This document shows positions 7,978 through 17,457 of a stretch of 64,000 nt of DNA, one piece after another. The notes beneath the pieces were generated by a model. The model was not told the DNA's origin. It searched no databases and saw nothing but the letters and a program-made list of their open reading frames with translations. A program made the position numbers and the translations under genes. Source of the stretch: Ruminococcus flavefaciens (GTDB lineage: Bacteria; Bacillota; Clostridia; Oscillospirales; Ruminococcaceae); contig NZ_FNWV01000002.1 in the NCBI RefSeq assembly GCF_900108555.1, forward strand, positions 336,227-400,226. The letters run 5' to 3'. Within the stretch, counting starts at the first letter, position 1, and each line of letters begins with the position of its first letter.

Positions 7978-9561
7978 ATGAGCGAAAATCAGGTAAACAC
8001 CCCTGCTCAGGCTGAGGAAGAGCCTGTACAGGATATTAATATACTCAAGAAGGACAGACTTGATAAGCTTGCTGATCTGCGCGAGCTCGGTCACGATCCT
8101 TTTACTATCACAAAGTTTGACGTTACTGGTCATGCTGCTGACTACAAGAAGGAGTACGAGGCTAAGGAAGCCGAGATACTTGCTGCTGTAGGCGATGACG
8201 AAGAGAAAAAGGCTGCCGAGCTTGAAAAGCTCAATGAGAATATTATCCGTATCGCAGGTCGTATCATGAGCTGGAGAGATATGGGTAAGGCTAACTTCAT
8301 CGACGTTCGTGACAAGTCTGACCGTATACAGGTCTATGTACGTTCAAACGATGTCGGTGCAGACCTTTTCAAAGAATTCAAGAAAAAGTGGGACATCGGT
8401 GATATCATCGGTGTTGAGGGATATGTTTTCAGAACCCGCAAGGGCGAGATCTCTATCCATGCAAAGAGCATCACTCTGCTCACCAAGTCACTTCTTCCGC
8501 TTCCCGAAAAGTGGCATGGTCTCAGAGATACAGATACAAGATACCGTCAGCGTTACCTCGATCTCGTTATCAATCCCGAGGTAAAGGACACTTTCATCAA
8601 GCGTTCAAAGGTAATATCTTCTATCAGACGTTACCTTGACGATCAGGGCTTTATGGAAGTTGAGACTCCTATGCTTGTTTCAAATGCAGGCGGTGCAGCT
8701 GCAAGACCTTTCGAGACTCACTACAACGCTCTCGATGAAGATGTAAAGCTCCGTATCAGCCTTGAGCTCTACTTAAAGAGACTCATCGTCGGCGGACTTG
8801 AAAGAGTTTACGAAATAGGCAGAGTTTTCCGTAACGAGGGTGTTGATACACGTCATAACCCTGAGTTCACACTCATGGAGCTCTATCAGGCTTATACTGA
8901 TTACTACGGAATGATGGACCTTACAGAGAATATGTTCCGCCATGTTGCTCAGGAAGTATGTGGTACTACCTGCGTTCCTTACGGTGAGCACATGATCGAC
9001 CTGGGCAAGCCTTTCGAGCGTCTTACTATGATAGATGCTGTCAAGAAGTACTCAGGAGTTGACTTCAACGAGATAAAGACTCTTGAAGAAGCTCGCAAGA
9101 TAGCTGACGAAAAGGGCGTAGAGTATGAGAACCGCCACAAGCGCGGCGATATCCTCAATCTCTTCTTCGAGGCTTATGTTGAGGAACACCTCATTCAGCC
9201 TACTTTCATTATGGATCACCCGATAGAGATCTCTCCTCTTACAAAGAAGAAGCCCGATGCTCCTGATTATGTTGAGCGTTTCGAGCTCTTCATTACAGGA
9301 AGAGAAATGTGTAATGCTTACTCTGAGCTCAACGACCCTATCGATCAGCGTGAGCGTTTCAAGGCTCAGGAAGAAGCTCTCAGCCAGGGTGATGAAGAAG
9401 CTAACCGTACAGATGAGGACTTCCTCAATGCTCTTGAGATCGGTATGCCTCCTACAGGCGGTATCGGCTACGGTATCGACCGCCTTGTAATGCTTCTCAC
9501 AAACAGTCCGTCTATCAGAGACGTACTTCTCTTCCCCACACTTAAAAGTCTTGATAAATAA
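7978..9561 (+). CDS. lysS: Lysyl-tRNA synthetase, class II
   Basis: A 527-residue class II synthetase. An N-terminal OB-fold anticodon-binding domain (residues about 75-165) is followed by the catalytic core with motif 1 (GFMEVETPML), motif 2 (YEIGRVFRNEGVDTRHNPEFTLME) and motif 3 (GGIGYGIDRLVML). It charges tRNA-Lys. There is an unusual acidic stretch (about 55-75, ILAAVGDDEEKKAAELEKL) inserted before the OB fold. It is co-transcribed with greA. No T-box leader is visible. Confidence 0.95.
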   Translation: MSENQVNTPAQAEEEPVQDINILKKDRLDKLADLRELGHDPFTITKFDVTGHAADYKKEYEAKEAEILAAVGDDEEKKAAELEKLNENIIRIAGRIMSWRDMGKANFIDVRDKSDRIQVYVRSNDVGADLFKEFKKKWDIGDIIGVEGYVFRTRKGEISIHAKSITLLTKSLLPLPEKWHGLRDTDTRYRQRYLDLVINPEVKDTFIKRSKVISSIRRYLDDQGFMEVETPMLVSNAGGAAARPFETHYNALDEDVKLRISLELYLKRLIVGGLERVYEIGRVFRNEGVDTRHNPEFTLMELYQAYTDYYGMMDLTENMFRHVAQEVCGTTCVPYGEHMIDLGKPFERLTMIDAVKKYSGVDFNEIKTLEEARKIADEKGVEYENRHKRGDILNLFFEAYVEEHLIQPTFIMDHPIEISPLTKKKPDAPDYVERFELFITGREMCNAYSELNDPIDQRERFKAQEEALSQGDEEANRTDEDFLNALEIGMPPTGGIGYGIDRLVMLLTNSPSIRDVLLFPTLKSLDK

Positions 9562-9580
9562 ACCTGAATAAAACCACATA

Positions 9581-9600
9581 CAGGCGGCAGTTGCCGCCTG
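9581..9600 (+). terminator. Hairpin after lysS, without a T-run
   Basis: Near-perfect inverted repeat CAGGCGGCA/TGCCGCCTG followed by TTATCATT. It lacks a U-tract, so it may be a weak terminator or an mRNA 3'-end stabiliser before the next gene. Confidence 0.45.
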
Positions 9601-9621
9601 TTATCATTAAAGGATATATTT

Positions 9622-10533
9622 ATGAATGATAAAAATAACAATAAGCCGATAGCAGATGACGATGAAAAGCTTGACATAAAAAAGAGCGTTTTCCAAGTTA
9701 ATAAGGAAATGCAGCAGAAGCGTCAGGAAGAGCTTGAAGCTCAGCAGGCTGAACTGGAACGTCAGTACGCTCAGCGCGAAAAGGAAAAGCAGGAGGCTTA
9801 TGAAAAAAAGCTCCTTGATGAAAAGATCGAGCTCATGCGCTTAAAGCAGGGACTTATTGAAGAAAGCGAAACTATCCATGAGGAAAAGGAAGAAGAGATC
9901 AAGCTCACATTTGGAAAAAAGATAAGCAATTTCTTCTATCATAACAAATGGTGGCTGGGACTTGGCGCATTTTTCGTTTGTCTTGGCTCTTACCTCATAT
10001 ACGATATCGTTACGAAGCCCCGTCCCGATATGGTAATTCTTATGCTTTGCGATAATGCTGTTGTCGGTAACTCGGCTTACCTTGAAGAGTACTTTACCGA
10101 ATTCGGTGAGGACTCCAATAAGAACGGGAAAACAGAGGTCGCTGTGTACTATATCCCTTACGGCGATGACGATTACACCAATTACCAGAACGGAGTTACA
10201 AATAAGCTTACTACTTACCTCAATAACGAAGAAAGTATTATGATGATCGGCAATGAAAAAACCGTTACCGATCTTATCGTTACTCCTGAGGAGTATCTGA
10301 TAGACCTTAGTACACTGTACCCCGATAATCCTCATGTAGAAAAGTATTTCTTCTACCTCAGGGATACGGATATTGCCGATAAACTGGGAGTTCCAAAGAG
10401 TTCGATCACCGATGATATGTTCATTGCGCTCCGCAAGCCTAAAGATGTTATGGACGCTTCACAGGAGGAAATGCAGGAGACATACGATAAGGATATAGCT
10501 ACGATCAACAGAATAATCAATGACCTTACATAA
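9622..10533 (+). CDS. Hypothetical coiled-coil single-pass membrane protein
   Basis: Residues about 30-95 form a charged coiled coil rich in E, Q and K. One membrane helix (WWLGLGAFFVCLGSYLIYDIV, about 113-133) follows, and about 170 residues lie after it, presumably outside. No family is recognised. An N-in, C-out topology is inferred from the positive residues before the helix. It sits between lysS and a bidirectional terminator, and has an AAAGGA ribosome site. Confidence 0.6.
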   Translation: MNDKNNNKPIADDDEKLDIKKSVFQVNKEMQQKRQEELEAQQAELERQYAQREKEKQEAYEKKLLDEKIELMRLKQGLIEESETIHEEKEEEIKLTFGKKISNFFYHNKWWLGLGAFFVCLGSYLIYDIVTKPRPDMVILMLCDNAVVGNSAYLEEYFTEFGEDSNKNGKTEVAVYYIPYGDDDYTNYQNGVTNKLTTYLNNEESIMMIGNEKTVTDLIVTPEEYLIDLSTLYPDNPHVEKYFFYLRDTDIADKLGVPKSSITDDMFIALRKPKDVMDASQEEMQETYDKDIATINRIINDLT

Positions 10534-10538
10534 ATAAA

Positions 10539-10560
10539 ACCACCCGTTAAGGGTGGTTTT
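10539..10560 (+). terminator. Bidirectional terminator between convergent genes
   Basis: Stem ACCACCC/GGGTGGT with loop GTTAA, an A-run on one side and a T-run on the other. It serves both the plus-strand membrane gene and the minus-strand zinc-ribbon gene, whose stop lies at its edge. Confidence 0.85.
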
Positions 10561-11813
10561 TATCTTCTGCGTTTTCGTTTGGACAGGTGTTTTGATGAGA
10601 AATCATCTAAGCTCCAGAGCTTTTGCTCGTCATAACGCTTTGAATTGTAGTAGACTTTTTTGATCGGTATTGCATTGACTACTTCCCTTGCAAAGGCATA
10701 AAACGCTATTATTAAAATGATCCCTATGCACAGAAAAAATATTAATACCACACTGGAGCTTCTTAAAAGATCATTGTTTTTATAAATGAACAGTAGCGAT
10801 ATAAATAAAACTATCAACGCAAACGCTGACCAGAAAACGGATTTCAGTCTTGATTTTCTTGGAAGCTTGTCAACTCTCATTTCTCCAGTCTGTCCGTTCA
10901 TGGCATATGTGAATTCTTCATCGTTATACTTTATTTTCAGAAGCCACACGGGCACAAGATAATATGCAAGCTTTCGGTTACGCATATACTGATTCAGACT
11001 TTCATTCATAAGCCTGTCCAGTTTTTCGCTTGTATCCAAAGGCTCTTCATCATCCTTTTTCAGTAAAAAAACAGCGTTTATGTAAACGTTATAATCCATC
11101 CTTAAGACCGAGTCTGTCATTTTCATTGCGTTTTCAGCACCTATAATATACCTGCTGGCACAAAATCCCGTAAGGCATGACTCGCTGAACTCCTCCGCCT
11201 CGCTGTAATCATAGGGCAGCAGTGTGTAGAAAACATCTTCTTTCACGTCTGCATCATTGGCAAGTATGGGATAATCATTTACGATAACGCTGTAGCTTTC
11301 CTCGGGCTCGTATTTACAGCTGTATCGCCATACGGGTATGTAATAACCGATAATATCATTCTTGGCGGACTTGCTGTGGAACTCCTTCGGTACTCTTCTG
11401 AACTCAGACAGGTATTCGGTATACTTATCCCAGAACTCCGCTGATGTTACTTTGAAAGGTATCACCTTATCGGGACGGATATCGCCGTCAAGATCAGAGG
11501 GGATTATCACATAGTGCTTGCAGTATGGACATCTGGCAGACGCATAAAATGACTTTGTTACTATTTTTCCGCCGCATGAAGAACATTCAAATTCCTCAAG
11601 CTTCTCCTGCTCGTAAGGCTCCCAGACGTATTTTGTTCTGTCCACCCAGTCGAAATCCGAGAGCTTGTCATCGGCTATTTCATTGAAATGGGAACGAACA
11701 TATTCAAGGTCGTATTTTTTTGAACAGAAACGGCATACCATGCTCTGATGATCTATATCAAAACGCATCGGTGCTCCGCAGGACGGACATTTATATTCGG
11801 TCACATCTGCCAT
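10560..11813 (-). CDS. TFIIB-type zinc-ribbon membrane protein of unknown function
   Basis: About 417 residues. Two zinc ribbons are visible: CPSCGAPMRF...CRFCSKKY near the N-terminus and CSSCGGKI...CPYCKHYV around residues 80-105. A middle region (FHSKSAKNDIIGYYIPVWRYSC and YYLVPVWLLKIKY) is typical of zinc-ribbon proteins that look like distant replicase/primase-zinc-domain relatives but have no assigned activity. Two membrane helices are near the C-terminus (about 330-385), and a basic tail (SKRKRRR) ends the protein. The ATG at 11813 is preferred to the GTG at 11825 because GGTGG lies at the right distance. Confidence 0.6.
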   Translation of the reverse strand: MADVTEYKCPSCGAPMRFDIDHQSMVCRFCSKKYDLEYVRSHFNEIADDKLSDFDWVDRTKYVWEPYEQEKLEEFECSSCGGKIVTKSFYASARCPYCKHYVIIPSDLDGDIRPDKVIPFKVTSAEFWDKYTEYLSEFRRVPKEFHSKSAKNDIIGYYIPVWRYSCKYEPEESYSVIVNDYPILANDADVKEDVFYTLLPYDYSEAEEFSESCLTGFCASRYIIGAENAMKMTDSVLRMDYNVYINAVFLLKKDDEEPLDTSEKLDRLMNESLNQYMRNRKLAYYLVPVWLLKIKYNDEEFTYAMNGQTGEMRVDKLPRKSRLKSVFWSAFALIVLFISLLFIYKNNDLLRSSSVVLIFFLCIGIILIIAFYAFAREVVNAIPIKKVYYNSKRYDEQKLWSLDDFSSKHLSKRKRRR

Positions 11814-11832
11814 TTTATCCACCACCTAAAAA

Positions 11833-12927
11833 TCAGAAAATAAGATATTCGATAACGGAATTGGACATGAGGAAGCCTTTGGCGGTCAGCCATATCCTCT
11901 CGCCGTCAGTCTCTGCATAGCCGTCCCTTATAAGGGGCGGCATTTTCATTTCTATATCACTGCGATGCTCCGAAACATCGCTGAGTCTGAGTCCCTCTTT
12001 TAGACGCAGACGAAGCATTGCGAACTCCTCAAAGCCGCAGGGGCTTTCGTCCGTTACCGTTACGTTCTGGAACTCACTTGCTATAAAATCTGCAATATCA
12101 CGCTCAACCGCAAACCTCTTGCCCTGATAGCAGGAATGTGCAGCAGGACCTATGCCGAGGTAGTCCTGACACTTCCAGTAGCGGCTGTTGTGTCTGCTCT
12201 CATAGCCTTGCTTTGCGAAGTTCGACACCTCATATTGCATAAATCCGCGCTCTTCAAGGAGTCTCACCATTTCGAGGTAAAGCTCCGCAGAAAAATCATC
12301 GTCGGGAAGTCGGCGGCGTATCTCATCACAGTCGAAAGGAGTGCCGTTCTCGGTATTTAGTATGTAAGCCGAGATATGCTGTATGGGCAGAGCCGTCAGC
12401 CTTTCCGCGGAGTATTGCAGGCTCTCCTTTTTCTGGTCGGGCAGAGCTATCATAAGGTCGCAGGAGATATTCTCAAAGCCTGCATCTGCCGCATCAAGCA
12501 CAGCCTGTTCCGCTCTCGCCGCAGTATGTACGCGCCCAAGAGTTTTAAGCTCGTCATCTATCATGGACTGTACGCCTATGGAAAGACGGTTTATGCCTGC
12601 GCCGTGCAGGTCTTTCAGCTTATCCGATGTTAGTGTACAGGGATTTGCTTCGAGAGTTATCTCCGCATCGCTGTCGAGAGAAAAACATCTGCCTGTCTCG
12701 TTTATGATGCTTTCAAGCTGACAGGCAGAAAGAAGTGACGGAGTACCGCCGCCAAAATATAATGTATCAACTTTAGTTCCGCAGTCACCGTAATGGCGGA
12801 TATTCCGCAGAACTGCTCCAACGTAGCTCTCTGCCTGTGATTTAGTCCAGTTTACAGAATAAAAATCACAGTAGGCACATTTCTTGCCGCAGAAAGGTAC
12901 GTGGATATATATACCTAATGTGCTCAT
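11833..12927 (-). CDS. hemW: Radical SAM haem chaperone HemW
   Basis: A 364-residue radical SAM protein with the cluster motif C-x3-C-x2-C in HVPFCGKKCAYCDF, then YFGGGTPSLL, and the C-terminal HemW domain (MQYEVSNFAKQGYESRHNSRYW). Sequences of this type were long called coproporphyrinogen III oxidase, but most act as haem chaperones. Residues that separate HemW from HemN cannot be judged fully here. Its start overlaps the stop of the upstream small zinc-ribbon gene (ATGA). Confidence 0.88.
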   Translation of the reverse strand: MSTLGIYIHVPFCGKKCAYCDFYSVNWTKSQAESYVGAVLRNIRHYGDCGTKVDTLYFGGGTPSLLSACQLESIINETGRCFSLDSDAEITLEANPCTLTSDKLKDLHGAGINRLSIGVQSMIDDELKTLGRVHTAARAEQAVLDAADAGFENISCDLMIALPDQKKESLQYSAERLTALPIQHISAYILNTENGTPFDCDEIRRRLPDDDFSAELYLEMVRLLEERGFMQYEVSNFAKQGYESRHNSRYWKCQDYLGIGPAAHSCYQGKRFAVERDIADFIASEFQNVTVTDESPCGFEEFAMLRLRLKEGLRLSDVSEHRSDIEMKMPPLIRDGYAETDGERIWLTAKGFLMSNSVIEYLIF

Positions 12928-13262
12928 TTGTATGCGTCAATTCGTATGGACTGTTCAAGCTTGAAGAAAAACGCATGAACTATCCTTGGAACAAGAAACA
13001 TTGAAAGAACAAGTCCCAAGACCATAGGTATTTCGTAAAAATGCAACCAATCGTTATATTCTGCGTTAAGGTAGATATAGACAACGAAAATAAAGGCAAC
13101 AAGACAGTATAGTGCATCAAATATAGTTGCTCCCTTACCGTTTACACAGAGATTTCCGCATTTTGGACAGGTCTTTCCCTTTGACCTCATATTCCCTGCC
13201 ATAGCTTTTCTCATGGGAGTAAAAGTCTTTTCGCCGCAGTGCGGACAGGTGTATATACTCAT
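12924..13262 (-). CDS. Small zinc-ribbon membrane protein
   Basis: 112 residues. The N-terminal ribbon is CPHCGEKTF...CPKCGNLC, followed by two membrane helices (about 48-66 and 78-98). It overlaps hemW by 4 nt and is in an operon with the next membrane gene upstream. The function is unknown; similar small ribbon-plus-helices proteins are common in Clostridia. Confidence 0.6.
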   Translation of the reverse strand: MSIYTCPHCGEKTFTPMRKAMAGNMRSKGKTCPKCGNLCVNGKGATIFDALYCLVAFIFVVYIYLNAEYNDWLHFYEIPMVLGLVLSMFLVPRIVHAFFFKLEQSIRIDAYK

Positions 13263-13264
13263 TA

Positions 13265-13699
13265 TTATTCCTTTCCTTCCTCGGTCACTGTCTCGGCTTC
13301 CACCTCAACAGGTTCAAGCTCCTTTGCAGGCTTTGCAAGCGGAACTTCGCCTGCAAGCTTTGGAGTAAGTCCGAGACGTACTGCTTTCTTTTTCTTCTTG
13401 CGCTGACGGAATATGCTCAGGAAGTCCTCGGGGTGTAGTACCATAAGCGTAAGGAGCATTATGAGCAGAGCTCCCAGCATCTTAGGCTTTTCATCGTCCC
13501 CCGTAACAAGTGCGATAATAAACACGACTATCGCAGTCACGCAAAGACTTGTACGGGATTTCTCACGCAGTCTTATCCTTACTGCGCGCAGTACCCTGCC
13601 TGCGTTTGTATTCTTTGGTATGAAGTATTCGGTGATGACCGTTATCAGACTTGCGGCAAGTATCACCGCAAGCAGTACGATAATGATATAGTTTATCAT
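13265..13699 (-). CDS. Hypothetical membrane protein
   Basis: 144 residues with three hydrophobic helices (about 2-24, 50-65, 74-88), a very basic stretch (RQRKKKKKAVR) and an acidic, Pro-rich tail. No family is recognised. It lies 2 nt upstream of the zinc-ribbon gene and just after lepA, so it may be part of a lepA-hemW operon. Confidence 0.5.
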   Translation of the reverse strand: MINYIIIVLLAVILAASLITVITEYFIPKNTNAGRVLRAVRIRLREKSRTSLCVTAIVVFIIALVTGDDEKPKMLGALLIMLLTLMVLHPEDFLSIFRQRKKKKKAVRLGLTPKLAGEVPLAKPAKELEPVEVEAETVTEEGKE

Positions 13700-13714
13700 A
13701 ATAGCCTCCCGTTC

Positions 13715-15517
13715 TCAGCTGTCAAGCTTCAGAACGCTCATAAATGCCTCCTGCGGAACTTCTACTGTTCCCAGCTGGCGCATACGCTTCTTACCTTCCT
13801 TCTGCTTTTCGAGCAGTTTCTTCTTACGTGTGATATCACCGCCGTAGCATTTGGCAAGTACGTCCTTGCGCATTGCCTTTACTGTCTCACGGGCGATTAT
13901 CTTGCCGCCGATAGCTGCCTGTATCGGTACTTCAAACATCTGACGCGGAATGTTTTCTTTAAGCTTTTCAGCTATCTTACGTGCTCTCGAATACGCCTTA
14001 TCCGTATGGATAATAAAGCTGAGAGCGTCCACGATATCGCCGTTAAGGAGTATATCCAGCTTGACAAGCTTGCTGGGAACATATCCCATCATCTCATAGT
14101 CAAATGAAGCATAGCCCTTTGTACGGGATTTCAGTACGTCAAAGAAGTCGTACACTATCTCGTTCAGCGGAAGCTCGTAATGAAGCTCTACACGGGTATC
14201 GTCAAGATACTTCATGTCCTTGAATACGCCTCGTCTGTCCTGACAAAGTTCCATGATATTTCCTACGTAGTCCGACGGTGAAAGTATGCTTGCCTTTACC
14301 ATAGGCTCTTCTGCCACCTGTATGACGGCAGGATCGGGGTAGTTTGTAGGATTGTCGATATACTGCACTTCACCGTTGGTAAGTGTTACCTTGTAGATAA
14401 CAGACGGTGCAGTTGTGATAAGGTCGAGGTTGTACTCGCGCTCAAGACGCTCCTGTATTATCTCCATGTGGAGAAGTCCTAAGAAGCCGCAGCGGAAACC
14501 AAATCCAAGAGCGATAGATGTCTCAGGCTCGAATGAAAGCGATGCATCGTTGAGCTGGAGCTTTTCAAGTGCTTCTCGGAGGTCGCCGTACTTTGCTCCG
14601 TCAGCAGGATAAATACCCGAGAACACCATTGGATTTACCTTGCGGTATCCCGGGAGCGGCTCGTCACAGGGGTTATCGTCATTTGTTACGGTATCGCCCA
14701 CCTGTGTATCGCCGATGCTCTTGATAGATGCTGCTATATAGCCAACTTCGCCTGCTTCGAGGCTGCCGTTGTTCACAAGATTTGTAGCGTCCATGAAGCC
14801 TGCTTCAACTACATTGAAAACTGCTCCTGTAGCCATAAGGCGGATATTGTCTCCGACCTTGACTCTGCCTTCTTTTACGCGGACGTAGATGATAACGCCC
14901 TTGTAGGAGTCGTAATAGCTGTCGAAAATAAGAGCTTTCAGCGGCTTTTCGGGATCACCCTTCGGTGCAGGGATATCAGTAACTATCCTCTCAAGGACTT
15001 CCTCGATATTTACGCCCATTTTAGCTGATATCTTAGGTGCGTCCATTGCAGGGATACCGATAACGTTCTCAACTTCGCTGCACACTCTCTCGGGATCAGC
15101 TGAGGGCAGGTCTATCTTGTTGACTACGGGTACTACTTCAAGGTCGTGCTCGATAGCAAGATAAGTATTTGCAAGTGTCTGTGCTTCTATGCCCTGTGAT
15201 GCGTCAACTACGAGAATTGCGCCCTCACAGGCTGCAAGTGAACGTGATACCTCATAATTGAAGTCAACGTGACCGGGAGTGTCGATGAGGTTGAAAATAT
15301 AGTCCTCGCCGTCCTTGGCTGTATACTTCAAACGGACTGCACGGGCTTTTATGGTGATGCCGCGCTCACGCTCGATGTCCATATTGTCGAGGAGCTGATC
15401 TTCCATGTCGCGTATGGCAACAGTCTCGGTCTTTTCGAGAATACGGTCGGCAAGTGTGGACTTGCCGTGATCTATATGTGCTATAATACAGAAATTTCTG
15501 ATCTTGTCGTTAGCCAA
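13715..15517 (-). CDS. lepA: Elongation factor 4 (LepA GTPase)
   Basis: About 600 residues. The G motifs are [14 protein letters not shown] (G1), [12 protein letters not shown] (G2), DTPGHVDF (G3) and NKIDL (G4). The LepA-specific C-terminal domain includes [24 protein letters not shown] in two parts of the frame. EF4 back-translocates or remodels stalled ribosomes. The start is a TTG at 15517 with AGAGG upstream, giving [15 protein letters not shown] at 15535 would add six residues and lacks a ribosome site. Confidence 0.95.
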   Translation of the reverse strand: MANDKIRNFCIIAHIDHGKSTLADRILEKTETVAIRDMEDQLLDNMDIERERGITIKARAVRLKYTAKDGEDYIFNLIDTPGHVDFNYEVSRSLAACEGAILVVDASQGIEAQTLANTYLAIEHDLEVVPVVNKIDLPSADPERVCSEVENVIGIPAMDAPKISAKMGVNIEEVLERIVTDIPAPKGDPEKPLKALIFDSYYDSYKGVIIYVRVKEGRVKVGDNIRLMATGAVFNVVEAGFMDATNLVNNGSLEAGEVGYIAASIKSIGDTQVGDTVTNDDNPCDEPLPGYRKVNPMVFSGIYPADGAKYGDLREALEKLQLNDASLSFEPETSIALGFGFRCGFLGLLHMEIIQERLEREYNLDLITTAPSVIYKVTLTNGEVQYIDNPTNYPDPAVIQVAEEPMVKASILSPSDYVGNIMELCQDRRGVFKDMKYLDDTRVELHYELPLNEIVYDFFDVLKSRTKGYASFDYEMMGYVPSKLVKLDILLNGDIVDALSFIIHTDKAYSRARKIAEKLKENIPRQMFEVPIQAAIGGKIIARETVKAMRKDVLAKCYGGDITRKKKLLEKQKEGKKRMRQLGTVEVPQEAFMSVLKLDS

Positions 15518-15629
15518 TGTTTTACCTCTTTTCAAACATATTTACTCAGTATAATTATATCAGATACAACGGTGTTTGTAAAGAGGTTTGTTACTTTTTA
15601 GTGGTTAGTGCATAGTGATTAATGAGTAT

Positions 15630-16170
15630 AATTGTAGGGTACGCCGCCCTCGGCGTACCGCTAATTACGATGCAAACAACGTGAACGCAGTGAAGAGGCG
15701 AGTTCCGCTCGCCCGTCAATTACGTGTAAACCTAAAATGACGGCTGTAGGGGCTGCCTTTGGCAGTCCGTAAATTACGCATATCCTAAAATAGCACACTG
15801 TAGGGGCTGCGTCCTCGACAGCCCGTCAAAATGTATAGAAGTACGAACGGGGCGATGTGGTCATCATCCCTTGCATATTACAGCATACATAACAGTTGCG
15901 GGTTACACGGGCGAGCGGAACTCGCCCCTACAATTCTGAACATTACTTTATTGCGGAACGCCGAGGGCGGCGTTCCCTACATGTGTTCTTATGATGCTTG
16001 TAATATTCAAACGGGCGGATAATATCCGCCCCTACTTTATCGGCACACTTTAAGGCAGCCCCTACAATTCTATTCGCGGCTATCTACTCACTACTCACTA
16101 ATCACTATGCACTAACAACTAACCACTAAAAGTCCTCATACAGCAAAAAGGGCGACCAATGGCCGCCCCC
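15630..16170. repeat. Cluster of short palindromic GTAGGG...CCCGT repeats
   Basis: The gap between lepA and the S41 protease (15536-16218) holds no gene. It carries at least eight GC-rich hairpins built on one frame: a GTAGGG(G) or CCCTAC end, a stem of changing sequence, and often AATTACG beside it. Approximate positions are 15634-15660, 15697-15715, 15745-15770, 15799-15825, 15908-15931, 15953-15981, 16011-16035 and 16150-16170. The first group faces one way and the later group the other way. They look like REP-type mobile or dispersed repeats, with no coding content. Degenerate CACTAAT-like tandem repeats lie at about 16083-16130. Confidence 0.7.
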
Positions 16171-16174
16171 ATAA

Positions 16175-16209
16175 ATTACGCATTACGAATTACGCATTAC
16201 GCATTACGC
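16175..16209. repeat. 7-nt tandem repeat ATTACGC x5
   Basis: Five units of ATTACGC (one reads ATTACGA) lie end to end, just after the stop of the S41 protease gene. The same heptamer core flanks the palindromes described upstream. Confidence 0.8.
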
Positions 16210-16218
16210 ATTAAACTA

Positions 16219-17388
16219 TCACTGTCCGAGGAGAGACAAAGCTGCATCGACAGCTCTGTTTTTCTGTTCATCGTATTCCTCGAAAGTATTTTCAACTGTA
16301 TAATCGGGAGTAAGACCGATACCGTCATAGCACTCGGATACAGTAGTTTTATATTTTGCAACTGTAAGGACTACCGCGCCCTTTTTGTCGAATTCGGTAG
16401 TCTGCTGCATAACGCCCTTGCCGAATGTCCTCTCGCCGACCAGTACAGCACCGCCGAAATCACGGAGCGAAGCTGCAAACAGTTCAGCCGCGCTTGCAGT
16501 ATTATTATTCACAAGGACTACCATAGGGATATCGAGCTCGGTAGCGTCTGAGTAAACAAGAGTCTCGCTGTGACCGTCCTTGTACTCGGCTGTAGCTATA
16601 ACGCCCTCGGGAAGAAGGGGATCAACGCAGTCCGAAAGAGAATCGACGATACCGCCGCCGTTATCACGAACGTCAAAGACTATAGCCTTTGCACCGTTTG
16701 AAGTAAGGCGTTCGAGAGTATCAATGAACTGCTGAGGAGTGTTCTTCTTGAAGCTTTTTATTTTGATATAGCCTACGGTCTCGTTTAACATTTCGCCTGA
16801 TACGGTTATCATTTCGATAGAGCGTCTTGTGAAGGTATAATCCTTATCGATACCGTCTCTGCGGATAGTGAGCTTTATCTCTGAACCCTCAGTACCGCGC
16901 ATGGACTCAACAGACTCCTCAAAGCCTGCCGAACGAACGTCAACGCCGTCAATAAGAGTTATGATATCGCCCACTTGCAGACCTGCATCTACGACAGGGG
17001 AGTCCTGCATTATTTCTTCTATGCGGATATAGCCGTTATCGTCCTCGCTCAGAGAAAGACCAAGACCAACGAGCTGACCTTCGTCCTCGTTCTGTTCGCT
17101 AAGGTATTCTTCTTCGGTAAGGTATTTTGAATACTTATCGTCAAGACCTGATATATAGCCTTTGAGGATACCGTCGCTCAGTTCGTTTTCGTTGATATCT
17201 CCGAGATAGTTCTCACGGACGTAAGAATCCAGCACTTGCAGCGAATTGTATTTTTTACTTTTTTCGTTTACATCGACGACCTTTTTATTGAAGCTTTGGA
17301 GTGAGAAGAAGGAAGTCAGTATGAACGTTACCGCAGAAGCTATAGCGATAAGGCTCAGTGCGAGACCGAGACTGATTTTCTTATTCAT
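16219..17388 (-). CDS. C-terminal processing peptidase, S41 family (CtpA-like)
   Basis: About 389 residues. An N-terminal membrane anchor is followed by a PDZ domain (about 95-180; GLGLSLSEDDNGYIRIEEI, PVVDAGLQVGDIITLIDG). The S41 protease core has the nucleophile Ser in NNTASAAELFA and the base Lys in GERTFGKGVMQ. It should act outside the membrane on secreted or wall proteins, and its position after an FtsEX-hydrolase set suggests processing of cell-wall enzymes. The ATG at 17388 is chosen because an alternative TTG at 17409 falls in the T-run of a terminator. Neither start has a strong ribosome site. Confidence 0.88.
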   Translation of the reverse strand: MNKKISLGLALSLIAIASAVTFILTSFFSLQSFNKKVVDVNEKSKKYNSLQVLDSYVRENYLGDINENELSDGILKGYISGLDDKYSKYLTEEEYLSEQNEDEGQLVGLGLSLSEDDNGYIRIEEIMQDSPVVDAGLQVGDIITLIDGVDVRSAGFEESVESMRGTEGSEIKLTIRRDGIDKDYTFTRRSIEMITVSGEMLNETVGYIKIKSFKKNTPQQFIDTLERLTSNGAKAIVFDVRDNGGGIVDSLSDCVDPLLPEGVIATAEYKDGHSETLVYSDATELDIPMVVLVNNNTASAAELFAASLRDFGGAVLVGERTFGKGVMQQTTEFDKKGAVVLTVAKYKTTVSECYDGIGLTPDYTVENTFEEYDEQKNRAVDAALSLLGQ

Positions 17389-17415
17389 ATTATCATCGCT
17401 TTCTGACAAAAATTC

Positions 17416-17436
17416 GGGCAGTTGAGTAAACTGCCC
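17416..17436 (-). terminator. Terminator between the M23 hydrolase and the S41 protease
   Basis: Stem GGGCAGTT/AACTGCCC with loop TACTC (minus strand), followed on the minus strand by GAATTTTT. It likely ends the fts-hydrolase transcript or attenuates expression of the protease gene. Confidence 0.75.
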
Positions 17437-17457
17437 TTGTTTTTGATATTAACTGTT

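Noticed and set aside
7487..9561. T-box leader before lysS or argS
   Set aside because: No T-box sequence (TGGNACC-like) or specifier hairpin was seen; lysS is directly behind greA.
15630..16209. CRISPR array
   Set aside because: Repeats are palindromes with changing stems and irregular spacing, with both orientations; there are no constant direct repeats with unique spacers and no cas genes.
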